A DNA stretch of 62,080 nucleotides. It comes from an uncultured Prevotellaceae bacterium. GTDB taxonomy: Bacteria; Bacteroidota; Bacteroidia; Bacteroidales; Bacteroidaceae. Location of the stretch: positions 1 to 62,080 of the forward strand of contig CADBHI010000005.1 of assembly GCA_902794405.1 (NCBI GenBank). The letters run 5' to 3'. The notes beneath the pieces were generated by a model that saw nothing but the letters and a program-made list of their open reading frames with translations, was not told where the DNA came from and made no database searches. A program made the translations under genes and the position numbers. This document shows, piece by piece, positions 52,660 through 59,564 of this stretch. Numbering within the stretch: position 1 is the stretch's first letter; each line of letters starts with the position of its first letter.

Positions 52660-53743
52660 AGCTATTGCAGCAGGAGTGAACGTCAGCGACGTGCAGCACA
52701 AGATGAGCCGACGGCTGTTGTCGCACGACTATCACGCTGTTGGGACATATATGCTGACGCTGGTGGTCGAAGGGAGGCTCCCGTTGTTTGGGCAACTATG
52801 CGGAACAGTTGATGCTCCCAGGGTGGTGCTTTCGGCCTTGGGTAAGACGATCCGCGATGTCGAACAGAAAAAGATTTCCCAGTATTATCCGATGGTCGAG
52901 GTATGGAAGCTCTGCGTGATGCCTGACCACCTTCACCTAATCGTCCGCGTGAAAGCCCCATTGCCCGAAGGGAGGCACCTTGGGCATATGGTGAGTGGAT
53001 TCAAGAGCGGCTGCTCCCGCGCTTGGTGGGCGCTTCAGGACGCTGCTGATCCCTGCGGAGAACCGCAGGGCACGGGGGCTTCGCCCGCTGCCTCCGTCTC
53101 TGCCCCCATCTCCGCTCCCGCCTCCGCCTCTACTCCCGTGTCTTGCAGCTCTGCTCCCGTGCCTTGCGGTTCTCCGCAAGGTCCCCTCCGCCCCGTCCTC
53201 TTTGAGAAAGGATACTGCGACAAGGTCCTGCTCCGCGACGGCCAGCTCGACAATTGGAAGCGCTACCTCGACGACAACCCTCGCCGTCTGTTCATCAAGC
53301 GCCTGCATCCCGAGTATTTCACCGTTCTTCATCAAATACAGCTGATGGACCGCCCCTGCCAGATTATCGGCAACCAGTTCCTCCTCAACATCCCAGACAA
53401 GGCGGCAGTCATTGTCCATCGTGCCTACTCCGACCATGAGTTCGAAGACCATCTCCAAAAGTGGCTATCGCTCGGCGAGGCTGGTGGCGTCCTTGTCAGT
53501 GCAGCCATCTCTCCTCGTGAAAAAATCGTTATGCGCGAAGCTATGAACCGAGGCTACCGCTTGATTCTTCTCCGGGAGAATGGTTTCCCTCCACTCTACA
53601 AACCCTCAGGGGAGGCTTTCAATGCCTGTTCCGAAGGCCGTTTGCTCCAAGTTAGCCCTTGGGAGTACCACATGCAGCGCCGAACGATCTCCCGTGAGCA
53701 ATGCCTCTTTCTGAACCGCTTGGCTGAGCATCTTGCCCAATAG
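52637..53743 (+). CDS. REP-associated tyrosine transposase (RAYT) with C-terminal DprA-like domain
   Basis: 368 residues; start at 52637 overlaps menD, an alternative ATG is 52703. The N-terminal half is a Y1 (IS200-type) transposase: DYHAVGTYMLTLVVEGRLPLFG, the HUH pair H98-L-H100 in VMPDHLHLIVRV, and the candidate nucleophile Tyr210 in LDNWKRYLDDNP. A Ser/Ala/Pro linker (about 139-182) splits it; its two ends, PCGEPQG and PCGSPQG, are encoded by hairpins in opposite orientation. Residues about 245-368 (AVIVHRAYSDHEFE, GGVLVSAAISPREKIVMREA, ILLRENGFPPLYKPSG, CSEGRLLQVSPW) resemble a Rossmann domain of the DprA/SMF kind; this second call is tentative. RAYTs are domesticated single-copy enzymes tied to REP palindromes; no insertion-sequence ends are visible. 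Confidence 0.82.
   Translation: MKAKSRDEAIAAGVNVSDVQHKMSRRLLSHDYHAVGTYMLTLVVEGRLPLFGQLCGTVDAPRVVLSALGKTIRDVEQKKISQYYPMVEVWKLCVMPDHLHLIVRVKAPLPEGRHLGHMVSGFKSGCSRAWWALQDAADPCGEPQGTGASPAASVSAPISAPASASTPVSCSSAPVPCGSPQGPLRPVLFEKGYCDKVLLRDGQLDNWKRYLDDNPRRLFIKRLHPEYFTVLHQIQLMDRPCQIIGNQFLLNIPDKAAVIVHRAYSDHEFEDHLQKWLSLGEAGGVLVSAAISPREKIVMREAMNRGYRLILLRENGFPPLYKPSGEAFNACSEGRLLQVSPWEYHMQRRTISREQCLFLNRLAEHLAQ
53051..53181. repeat. Pair of inverted hairpins inside the RAYT gene (BIME-like)
   Basis: CCCTGCGG-AGAA-CCGCAGGG at 53051-53070 and CCTTGCGG-TTCT-CCGCAAGG at 53162-53181. The second, with its CCCGTG flank, is nearly the reverse complement of the first with its CACGGG flank. The two lie head to head around the region encoding the linker. 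Confidence 0.8.
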
Positions 53744-53766
53744 TCCCCATGCCTGAATATTCTACG

Positions 53767-54894
53767 TCAGCTCTTCCTCCGATAGAAGAAACTGCCGATA
53801 GCGAGAAGGACGACAAGGATGGTGACGATGAAGGCCCAGACATTGGTGACACGCGAAGTGGCGGTGATGGTGTAGTCGCCAGGAATCATGCGCTCGCCTC
53901 CCAGACGGTAGTGAATCACCTCGCCGTCGTATTCGCCCATACCGGCATCCAGCACACGGCCCGGCATCACAAGGTCGTAGTTATTACCAAAGGACAAGAG
54001 ACCTCCATACTGCCCCAAACCACCTTCATACGACTGGAGGAACTCAGTATAGACATCAGACTGGAAGACATCATGGAGTAAATCGAAACCTTCCTCCACA
54101 GATTCGCTGTCCTTTGGATTAAGTACACATGGAAGCATGACCAAGGAATCGCAAATGCTGATAAAGCGTTCCTTGCTGACGGGTGGATTCTTGACTTTGT
54201 CGTAATGATCGCTAATCACCTTACATATCTCGGCGAACCAGTTGGCATTGCTCCACTGGCTGACCTTCTTCTCAATTCCGTCCAGCATCTCCTTCATCTC
54301 CGCACCGCTAAGGCTCCGCGTCAAGTTGGGCTGGCCCGTGAACCAGAACGAGGCCGTATCGGCACTAAGGAACTGGCTGAGGGGGATGGGGAATAGGGTC
54401 GAATCTTCGTTGGCAAACGTCTCAGTAAAGGTATAGTCGGTATAGAACCACTTGAAATGTTTCTCTAACTGACTGCTGGCCTTGATGCCTTCCACCTTTA
54501 CCAGGTGTGATCGTTCTGCCCTATAGATCTGAGCACTCATCTCCTCCACGCTCTTGTAGTCTTTCTTCACGTGTACCATCAGCATGTTTCCTAACGGCTT
54601 GCTGAGGTCCTGCGCCTGCATGCTGTCTAACTGCGCCTCCGTCAGGGGCACGGGATAGCGCACGGAGTCAGCACCAAGAACCGACCAGCTGCGCTCCCAT
54701 GTCTTATCGACAATGCTATCGTAGTCCTCTTCCGGCGGTATACTTAGCCATTGCTGTGTGGAGTGGAAGGTGTACTCGCGACTGCAAGTGCCGTCCGCGT
54801 TGATGACGGTCAGCATGCGGTCATCTTTGTTCTTGCACGATGCCATGATGAGCACCAGCGTCATCGCGGCTATGATTTTATTGTTCGTTTTCAT
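53767..54894 (-). CDS. Lipoprotein with C-terminal membrane helix, function unknown
   Basis: 375 residues. Signal peptide with lipobox LIMASC (Cys20) and, unusually, a C-terminal helix VWAFIVTILVVLLAIGSFF before RRKS. The domain between has no motif I recognise: VINADGTCSREYTF at the start, a central SLSGAEMKEMLDGIEKKVSQW region, and LVMPGRVLDAG with IPGDYTITATSRVTNVWAF near the end. It overlaps the anti-sigma-like gene by 17 bp and is co-transcribed with the sigma factor. It might be the sensor or target of that sigma system. Confidence 0.65.
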   Translation of the reverse strand: MKTNNKIIAAMTLVLIMASCKNKDDRMLTVINADGTCSREYTFHSTQQWLSIPPEEDYDSIVDKTWERSWSVLGADSVRYPVPLTEAQLDSMQAQDLSKPLGNMLMVHVKKDYKSVEEMSAQIYRAERSHLVKVEGIKASSQLEKHFKWFYTDYTFTETFANEDSTLFPIPLSQFLSADTASFWFTGQPNLTRSLSGAEMKEMLDGIEKKVSQWSNANWFAEICKVISDHYDKVKNPPVSKERFISICDSLVMLPCVLNPKDSESVEEGFDLLHDVFQSDVYTEFLQSYEGGLGQYGGLLSFGNNYDLVMPGRVLDAGMGEYDGEVIHYRLGGERMIPGDYTITATSRVTNVWAFIVTILVVLLAIGSFFYRRKS

Positions 54895-55324
54895 AAATCC
54901 TCTTTTTGATTAAACTATAGACCGATGGGGTCTCCCTCTTCCGCTCCATGTAGCACATATATAGTTCCCGGGGTGTACTGCCTTCGCAGAAAGCGGGTGT
55001 AGGGGCCGTTAATGTCGTTGTTGTTGCTAACTGTGGTGCTTCAGGGGCCTCACCATTGATAAAGAAGAACAGCCCGACGAGGAAGATGGCAGCCATCGAC
55101 GTGACTGTCCGCAGCACAATGACCCATGCCGGCGTCTGTTTCTGAGGCATAGGCTTGTCCATGCCACTCACGGCGGCGAATCCTTGGAACGCCTCACGAT
55201 AAGGCTTCAGGTCGTCGGCTATGTCGTCGCCCTGGAAGTACTCGTAGAGCGCCCGTTCTTCCTCCAATGTCGTTTCGGCATTGAGGAATCGCTCCATCAG
55301 CTGTCGTATATTGGTGTCGTTCAT
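54878..55324 (-). CDS. Probable membrane anti-sigma factor
   Basis: 148 residues. Short cytoplasmic helical N-terminus (MNDTNIRQLMERFLNAETTLEEERALYEYF) of the type seen in Bacteroidetes anti-sigma proteins, one membrane helix (VTSMAAIFLVGLFFFI, about 75-90), and a short external part. No zinc-binding HxxxCxxC motif. It overlaps the sigma gene by 4 bp, and the call rests mainly on that position. Confidence 0.65.
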   Translation of the reverse strand: MNDTNIRQLMERFLNAETTLEEERALYEYFQGDDIADDLKPYREAFQGFAAVSGMDKPMPQKQTPAWVIVLRTVTSMAAIFLVGLFFFINGEAPEAPQLATTTTLTAPTPAFCEGSTPRELYMCYMERKRETPSVYSLIKKRIYENEQ

Positions 55325-55800
55325 TTTGCTATGGTTTTGAATTGTTCTATGATGCTTCTTCGTGCCCTGCTGAGCGACTGACGGACGGCGACCTCGCTGG
55401 TTCCGATAAGACTGGCAATGTCGGCCATCGTCATGTCTTGCATGTGTCGCAGTCGAAGTACGGTCTGCTGCATCGTTGGCAAGGCGTCGACCAACTCCAT
55501 CATGCGATCTATCTGCTCGTTCCTGTCTGTTGCCGTATCATCATTAGTCGCCATGTCAGCCTGACCTATATCGACCGTCAGAGGTCTTCGTCTGACCTTG
55601 CTCAGGCTCATGTTGCGGACGACGGTTCTTGCGAAACCCTTGGGATTTCGGATAGGCTCTTCGCGGAGTTGCCACAATCGGAGCATGGCATCCTGCACCA
55701 CGTCCTCTGCTTCCTCGTCGCTGTCCAGGATTCCTTTGGCAACGCTTAGCAGCATCGGGCGCATGTCCCTGACTTCGTCCATGAATCTATCCGTCGTCAT
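55321..55800 (-). CDS. ECF-type RNA polymerase sigma factor
   Basis: 159 residues. Region 2 (MLLSVAKGILDSDEEAEDVVQDAMLRLWQL) and region 4 (LPTMQQTVLRLRHMQDMTMADIASLIGTSEVAVRQSLSRARRSI) are both clear, and region 1 and 3 are missing as expected for group IV sigma factors. It probably directs transcription of its own operon and of genes outside the window. No TAnnTTTG promoter is apparent in the 67 bp upstream, consistent with a separate, self-recognised promoter. Confidence 0.9.
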   Translation of the reverse strand: MTTDRFMDEVRDMRPMLLSVAKGILDSDEEAEDVVQDAMLRLWQLREEPIRNPKGFARTVVRNMSLSKVRRRPLTVDIGQADMATNDDTATDRNEQIDRMMELVDALPTMQQTVLRLRHMQDMTMADIASLIGTSEVAVRQSLSRARRSIIEQFKTIAK

Positions 55801-55867
55801 ACTTTTGGGGGTCTTTATCTGTATGACGCAGACTTACGCATTTTGTGACATCAAAATGAGAATAAAA

Positions 55868-57565
55868 TCAATATTTGAAGCTTGAGCCGCCGACAAACTC
55901 GCGCATAATCGAGGTGGGCGGTATCTCCTTGTCGCTGATGGGCAGGAAGTAGTGGATAAACTTCAGCAGGCGATGGGCCTCGGAATATTCCGGACAGTTC
56001 TTGGGCACGGTAGATAGAATCAACTCGGCATGTGTGCGAAGCACGGCAAACTCAATGTTCAGTGCTGAGTTGAACATCACGTCGGCCGTTTCCTGGAAGG
56101 GTGTTATCCATTGGTCTTCTGCCTCACAAACGTTTTTCCACTGACTGATAGTCTGCTGGGCCGTGAAGGCACCCTTGTTGTAGTCGCGGATGATGCGGCG
56201 CAACAGGCGGTTATCCTGAGTAGGAATCCAGTTGTGGTCGTCTAAAGAGATGCTGGTGAGTGCTGAGATATAGATTCTGTATTTCGTGGAGTTGTCGACG
56301 CCCTTTGTCAGCAACGGATTCAGGGCATGGATACCTTCGATAATCAGTACGCTGTCGCTTGTCAGCCTCAGTTTCTTTCCATTATACTCACGTTTGCCCG
56401 TCACGAAGTTATACACCGGCACCTCCACCGTTTCTCCCTTCATCAGCCTGTTCAGGTGTTCTACCAACAGATGATAGTCCACGGTTTCCACATTGTCGAA
56501 GTCATAGTCACCGTTGGGCAGCTTCGGCGTTTCCACGCGGTTCACGAAATAATCGTCAGTCGAGAACGAAACGGGTCTTAATCCGCAGGCTAACAGCTGC
56601 ACCGACAATCGCTTGCAGAACGTTGACTTTCCAGAGCTCGACGGTCCTGTGATGAGCACCAGACGGATGGGGTTCTTCCGTCGGCGGAAACGTTTGTCTA
56701 TGTCTTCGGCTATCTTCACGATCTTTTTCTCCTGCAGGGCCTCGCTTACCTGTATCAGTTCTGACGCATAACCCCGCAGAATCGCTTTGTTGACATCGCC
56801 GGCATTCGACAGCCTCATGATGATATCCCACTTCACTTTCTCGGCAAACACCTCGAACGTTCGGGGCTGGTCAGTCTTTTTAGCCAACTTAGAAGGGTCG
56901 TTCTTGTCAGGCACCCGTAACAGCATGCCGTCTTGATAACGTTCCAGTCCCCACACTTTCAGATAGCCTGCCGATGGCACCAACGGTCCGTAATAGTAAT
57001 CCACCGTCTCGCCCAACGTATAGTAATCGGTATACACCTGTCCGCTGGTCTCTAATAGTTTCACCTTGTCGGAAAAGCCCCGCTCTTGGAAAATGCGTAC
57101 GGCCTCCTCCGTTGTAGCCTCGTTGCGACGGAAGGGCATATCGAGATTGATAATCTCCATCATGCGCTGACGGATGCGCTCCACCATCTCATCGGTGACC
57201 TGCCTCCCCTCCCTTGGAGAGGGGCCGGGGGTAGGCCTAAAGTTACAGTAATAGCCGCCCGCCAAGGGATGCTCGATAAACAGTTTCGACCCAGGAAACA
57301 GATCACTCGTCGCCTTGTAGAGCACAAAGCTGAGAGAGCGCACATAGACACGCTGCCCCGATCCATCACGGGCATCAAGAAACTCCACATCGCGGTTATG
57401 GTAAAGTCTGAACTTCAGTCCCTGCGACGCATTATTCACCTTGGCCGACACCACGGGGTACGGCATTTTCAGTTCGTCAGCAAACTCTTGGTAAACGTCT
57501 AATAACGAGCATCCTTCCTGGAAACTCTTCGTTGTGTTATTGTTCTTACAGCGGATTTGCAACAT
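55868..57565 (-). CDS. Nucleoside (uridine-type) kinase with TGS-like N-terminus
   Basis: 565 residues from ATG 57565 (MLQIRCKNNNTTKSFQEG), chosen because the -7 element lies at 57587-57594. N-terminal TGS-like and threonyl-tRNA-synthetase-like region (about 1-200), then a P-loop kinase: LVLITGPSSSGKSTFCKRL, STDDYFVNR, VYNFVTGKRE, VLIIEGIHALNPLL. This two-part uridine kinase-like protein is common in Bacteroidetes. A GC palindrome at 57203-57236 adds the in-frame stretch RPTPGPSPREGRQ after GGYYCNF. Confidence 0.85.
   Translation of the reverse strand: MLQIRCKNNNTTKSFQEGCSLLDVYQEFADELKMPYPVVSAKVNNASQGLKFRLYHNRDVEFLDARDGSGQRVYVRSLSFVLYKATSDLFPGSKLFIEHPLAGGYYCNFRPTPGPSPREGRQVTDEMVERIRQRMMEIINLDMPFRRNEATTEEAVRIFQERGFSDKVKLLETSGQVYTDYYTLGETVDYYYGPLVPSAGYLKVWGLERYQDGMLLRVPDKNDPSKLAKKTDQPRTFEVFAEKVKWDIIMRLSNAGDVNKAILRGYASELIQVSEALQEKKIVKIAEDIDKRFRRRKNPIRLVLITGPSSSGKSTFCKRLSVQLLACGLRPVSFSTDDYFVNRVETPKLPNGDYDFDNVETVDYHLLVEHLNRLMKGETVEVPVYNFVTGKREYNGKKLRLTSDSVLIIEGIHALNPLLTKGVDNSTKYRIYISALTSISLDDHNWIPTQDNRLLRRIIRDYNKGAFTAQQTISQWKNVCEAEDQWITPFQETADVMFNSALNIEFAVLRTHAELILSTVPKNCPEYSEAHRLLKFIHYFLPISDKEIPPTSIMREFVGGSSFKY
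57203..57236. repeat. GC-rich palindrome inside the nucleoside kinase gene
   Basis: CCTCCCCTCCC-TT-GGAGAGGGG then CCGGGGGTAGG, translated on the minus strand as PTPGPSPREGR. Closest in form to the copy at 41566-41604. Confidence 0.7.
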
Positions 57566-57586
57566 AGTTATTGGTATTTGAGGACG

Positions 57587-57594
57587 CAAAGATA
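57587..57594 (-). promoter_or_regulatory. -7 promoter element of the nucleoside kinase
   Basis: TATCTTTG on the minus strand, 21 bp before the ATG at 57565. Confidence 0.68.
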
Positions 57595-57627
57595 CAAATT
57601 TCTGATGACACTCCCAACGCTTTCACC

Positions 57628-57663
57628 AAAAAAGACGGCACTTTTACCTAAAGTACCGTCTTT
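57628..57663 (-). terminator. Terminator after the small acidic peptide gene
   Basis: On the minus strand AAAGACGGTACTTT and AAAGTGCCGTCTTT form a 14-bp stem with a six-base loop, followed by a T-run. It ends the transcript of the cohesin-like gene and the peptide. Confidence 0.8.
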
Positions 57664-57684
57664 ATTTATTGTTTCTAAAATGGA

Positions 57685-57891
57685 TTAATAATCGTCGTCG
57701 TCATCCCATAAGTCATCAAATAAGCGGGAATCAGCATCAAGACCAACAGGGGCTATTCCACCGTAACCATTGCCTACCGATGCCGGTGTATCTGCATCAA
57801 AAGTTGCATTCATAGCTTTACTATCTACCATCATCTCCTCTGGCTCAACATCCATCGATTCTATCTGTGGGGCAATATAATTCTTATTCAT
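57685..57891 (-). CDS. Small acidic protein of unknown function
   Basis: 68 residues. MNKNYIAPQIESMDVEPEEMM resembles the opening (K-x-Y-x-x-P-x-I-E) of many short Bacteroidales proteins of unknown role; the middle is Gly/Ala-rich and the end is very acidic (LFDDLWDDDDDY). No signal peptide, no cysteine. It lies 39 bp behind the cohesin-like gene and right before a strong terminator, so it is very probably transcribed. A peptide precursor is possible, but no modification enzyme is nearby. Confidence 0.7.
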   Translation of the reverse strand: MNKNYIAPQIESMDVEPEEMMVDSKAMNATFDADTPASVGNGYGGIAPVGLDADSRLFDDLWDDDDDY

Positions 57892-57930
57892 AGCTATATC
57901 TGTTTAAAATTATCTCTATCTACTCCATTC

Positions 57931-59133
57931 TCACTTAATCACGACCTTCTTGCCACCCTTGATGTAGAGACCCTTCTTGTTCAGACGCTCCAACTTCTGG
58001 CCACTCAGGTTGTAAATACTATTATCGTCCTCTGATGCACGAATATCTTTGATTTTCGTGGCTTCTTCATCAAATGACATTGAGATACGAGAAGCGTTAT
58101 CTTCATTAAATATTATCGTTGATTCAGGATTGTCAGGATCGGGCTGGAAATGTAAATATGCACGAAAACCTTTAATTGTCGTATTGCCTGTTGAACTCCA
58201 GAACAGATTATTTGCTAGGAAAATATCATTCTCAGGAACAATTGTACTTTCAAGCACACCTTTCATATAACCATAAGCTTCACCATCAAGATCTAACTCG
58301 ATATCTTTAAGTTTAATATTTTTTAAAGACACATTTTGTACTTTAAAAGAACTGATAGACTTAGACACATTAATAACGTATGGACGCTGTTTTAGGATAG
58401 CATCTACTGGAGTGAAAACCAAATTTATTGCATCTACCTCAGGCAATTCTCCATCATAACTCCATTCAGTGAACTCTCCCAATTTAACATCATCTCCGAA
58501 TACTTCTTTAACTTGAACCTCTGACATGTCAAATGGCAAGCAAATTGTACTCCATTGCCCACTCTTAATACTACGATGAACTACTACGTCTACAGGATCC
58601 GTATAATTAGGCAATGGCTGGTCATCCCATAAATCAATATATTCACGCGCTGTGCCAATTGAGATTCCAAATGTCATATCATCAGGTTTAAATGGTGTAT
58701 TATCTGGATATGTCATCTCCATATTTGTAATTTTGCCACAATTTTCACCCGTTAGAGTTGTGCCCTCAACCAAAGATGGATCAGCCCTAAGTTGAACTTC
58801 TATAATTGCTTTAGCTTTTTTATTAGTACCAATTGTTTTGTCATCTGTCGACCAAGCAAGAACATGCCATTTTTGTGTGCCCGCCGAATTAAATTTTATA
58901 TTTGCTGTTGGGAGTCGTGTTGTAACATTAGCTGCCAAAAGTTCAACACCAGCAGGCAATTCAATAAAAAACTCAACACCTTGACGATACTTAATATCGT
59001 TTTTTAACAGGATTTCTAATGTTGCAGCGCTTCCTTGTGGGATTGAAACGTTGTCGGTACATGATACCTCGTCGGCCCATGCGTTGCCCAGAGCGGTGAG
59101 CACGAAGGCCATTGTTAAAAGAATCTTTTTCAT
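57931..59133 (-). CDS. Secreted protein with cohesin-like N-terminal domain and type IX-like tail
   Basis: 400 residues, signal peptide MKKILLTMAFVLTALGNAWA. Residues about 21-150 (VSIPQGSAATLEILLKNDIKYRQGVEFFIELPAGVELLAAN) read like a cohesin-type beta sandwich. The next part (SGQWSTICLPFDMSEVQVKEVFGD) is a domain common in Bacteroidales surface proteins. The C-terminus IYNLSGQKLERLNKKGLYI..GKKVVIK matches the tails of three other proteins here. It is more AT-rich than most neighbours, notably in codons of the first domain. The next gene upstream encodes a dockerin-bearing peptidase. Function unknown. Confidence 0.72.
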   Translation of the reverse strand: MKKILLTMAFVLTALGNAWADEVSCTDNVSIPQGSAATLEILLKNDIKYRQGVEFFIELPAGVELLAANVTTRLPTANIKFNSAGTQKWHVLAWSTDDKTIGTNKKAKAIIEVQLRADPSLVEGTTLTGENCGKITNMEMTYPDNTPFKPDDMTFGISIGTAREYIDLWDDQPLPNYTDPVDVVVHRSIKSGQWSTICLPFDMSEVQVKEVFGDDVKLGEFTEWSYDGELPEVDAINLVFTPVDAILKQRPYVINVSKSISSFKVQNVSLKNIKLKDIELDLDGEAYGYMKGVLESTIVPENDIFLANNLFWSSTGNTTIKGFRAYLHFQPDPDNPESTIIFNEDNASRISMSFDEEATKIKDIRASEDDNSIYNLSGQKLERLNKKGLYIKGGKKVVIK

Positions 59134-59230
59134 AATTTAGTCTTTTTATTGCGTTTTTATTTATTTCTGTTATTCGTCTTGCGACTATTGTTGTCTCATC
59201 GGTTTGGTTGATATGAATATAATTCGGTGG

Positions 59231-59262
59231 CAAAGATACGAATAAATTCCGAAACTGCCAAA
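59231..59262 (-). promoter_or_regulatory. Promoter of the cohesin-like gene
   Basis: Minus strand TATCTTTG at 59231-59238 and TTTG at 59259-59262, spacing 20 bp. The leader to the ATG at 59133 is about 90 nt. Confidence 0.72.
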
Positions 59263-59358
59263 CTTTTCGGACTTTTTTTCAATCGAGTTTCATTATTCGA
59301 TGGTTGCTCCCGCCTTAGTGATGCTCCCCCCATTCATTATCGGGCTACAAACGGGTGG

Positions 59359-59478
59359 GCATCGTCCTGCCGCCCCCGTAGTAAGCTACCCCCCTCTATA
59401 CATGCCCTCCCCTCTATAAAGAGGGAGGGCTATAGTATGAGGGGTGCTTACGGTAGGGGGCGACAGGACGATTGCGCA
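59359..59478. repeat. Long imperfect inverted repeat, 120 bp
   Basis: Left arm from GCATCGTCCTGCCGCCCCC and right arm ending GGGGGCGACAGGACGATTGC, closing on the hairpin GCCCTCCCCTCTATA / AAGAGGGAGGGC. The arms are about 55 bp with scattered mismatches. A foldback element with a member of the GC palindrome family at its tip. Confidence 0.72.
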
Positions 59479-59499
59479 TGTCATCAAGATGCGACTATA

Positions 59500-59543
59500 A
59501 ACTCGGCCACTTGGCAGTGCTAACTCGGCCATTTAGCAGTGCC
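59500..59543. repeat. 22-bp direct repeat, two copies
   Basis: AACTCGGCCAYTTRGCAGTG plus two bases, twice in tandem, between the foldback element and the peptidase stop. CGGCCATTTAG recurs near 37591. Confidence 0.65.
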
Positions 59544-59564
59544 AACTCACCCAGTTTGTGGAGA

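Noticed and set aside
52637-53743. Complete IS200/IS605 insertion sequence
   Set aside because: There is no TnpB gene and no recognisable element ends, and the gene overlaps menD in the same direction, which fits a resident RAYT better than a mobile IS.
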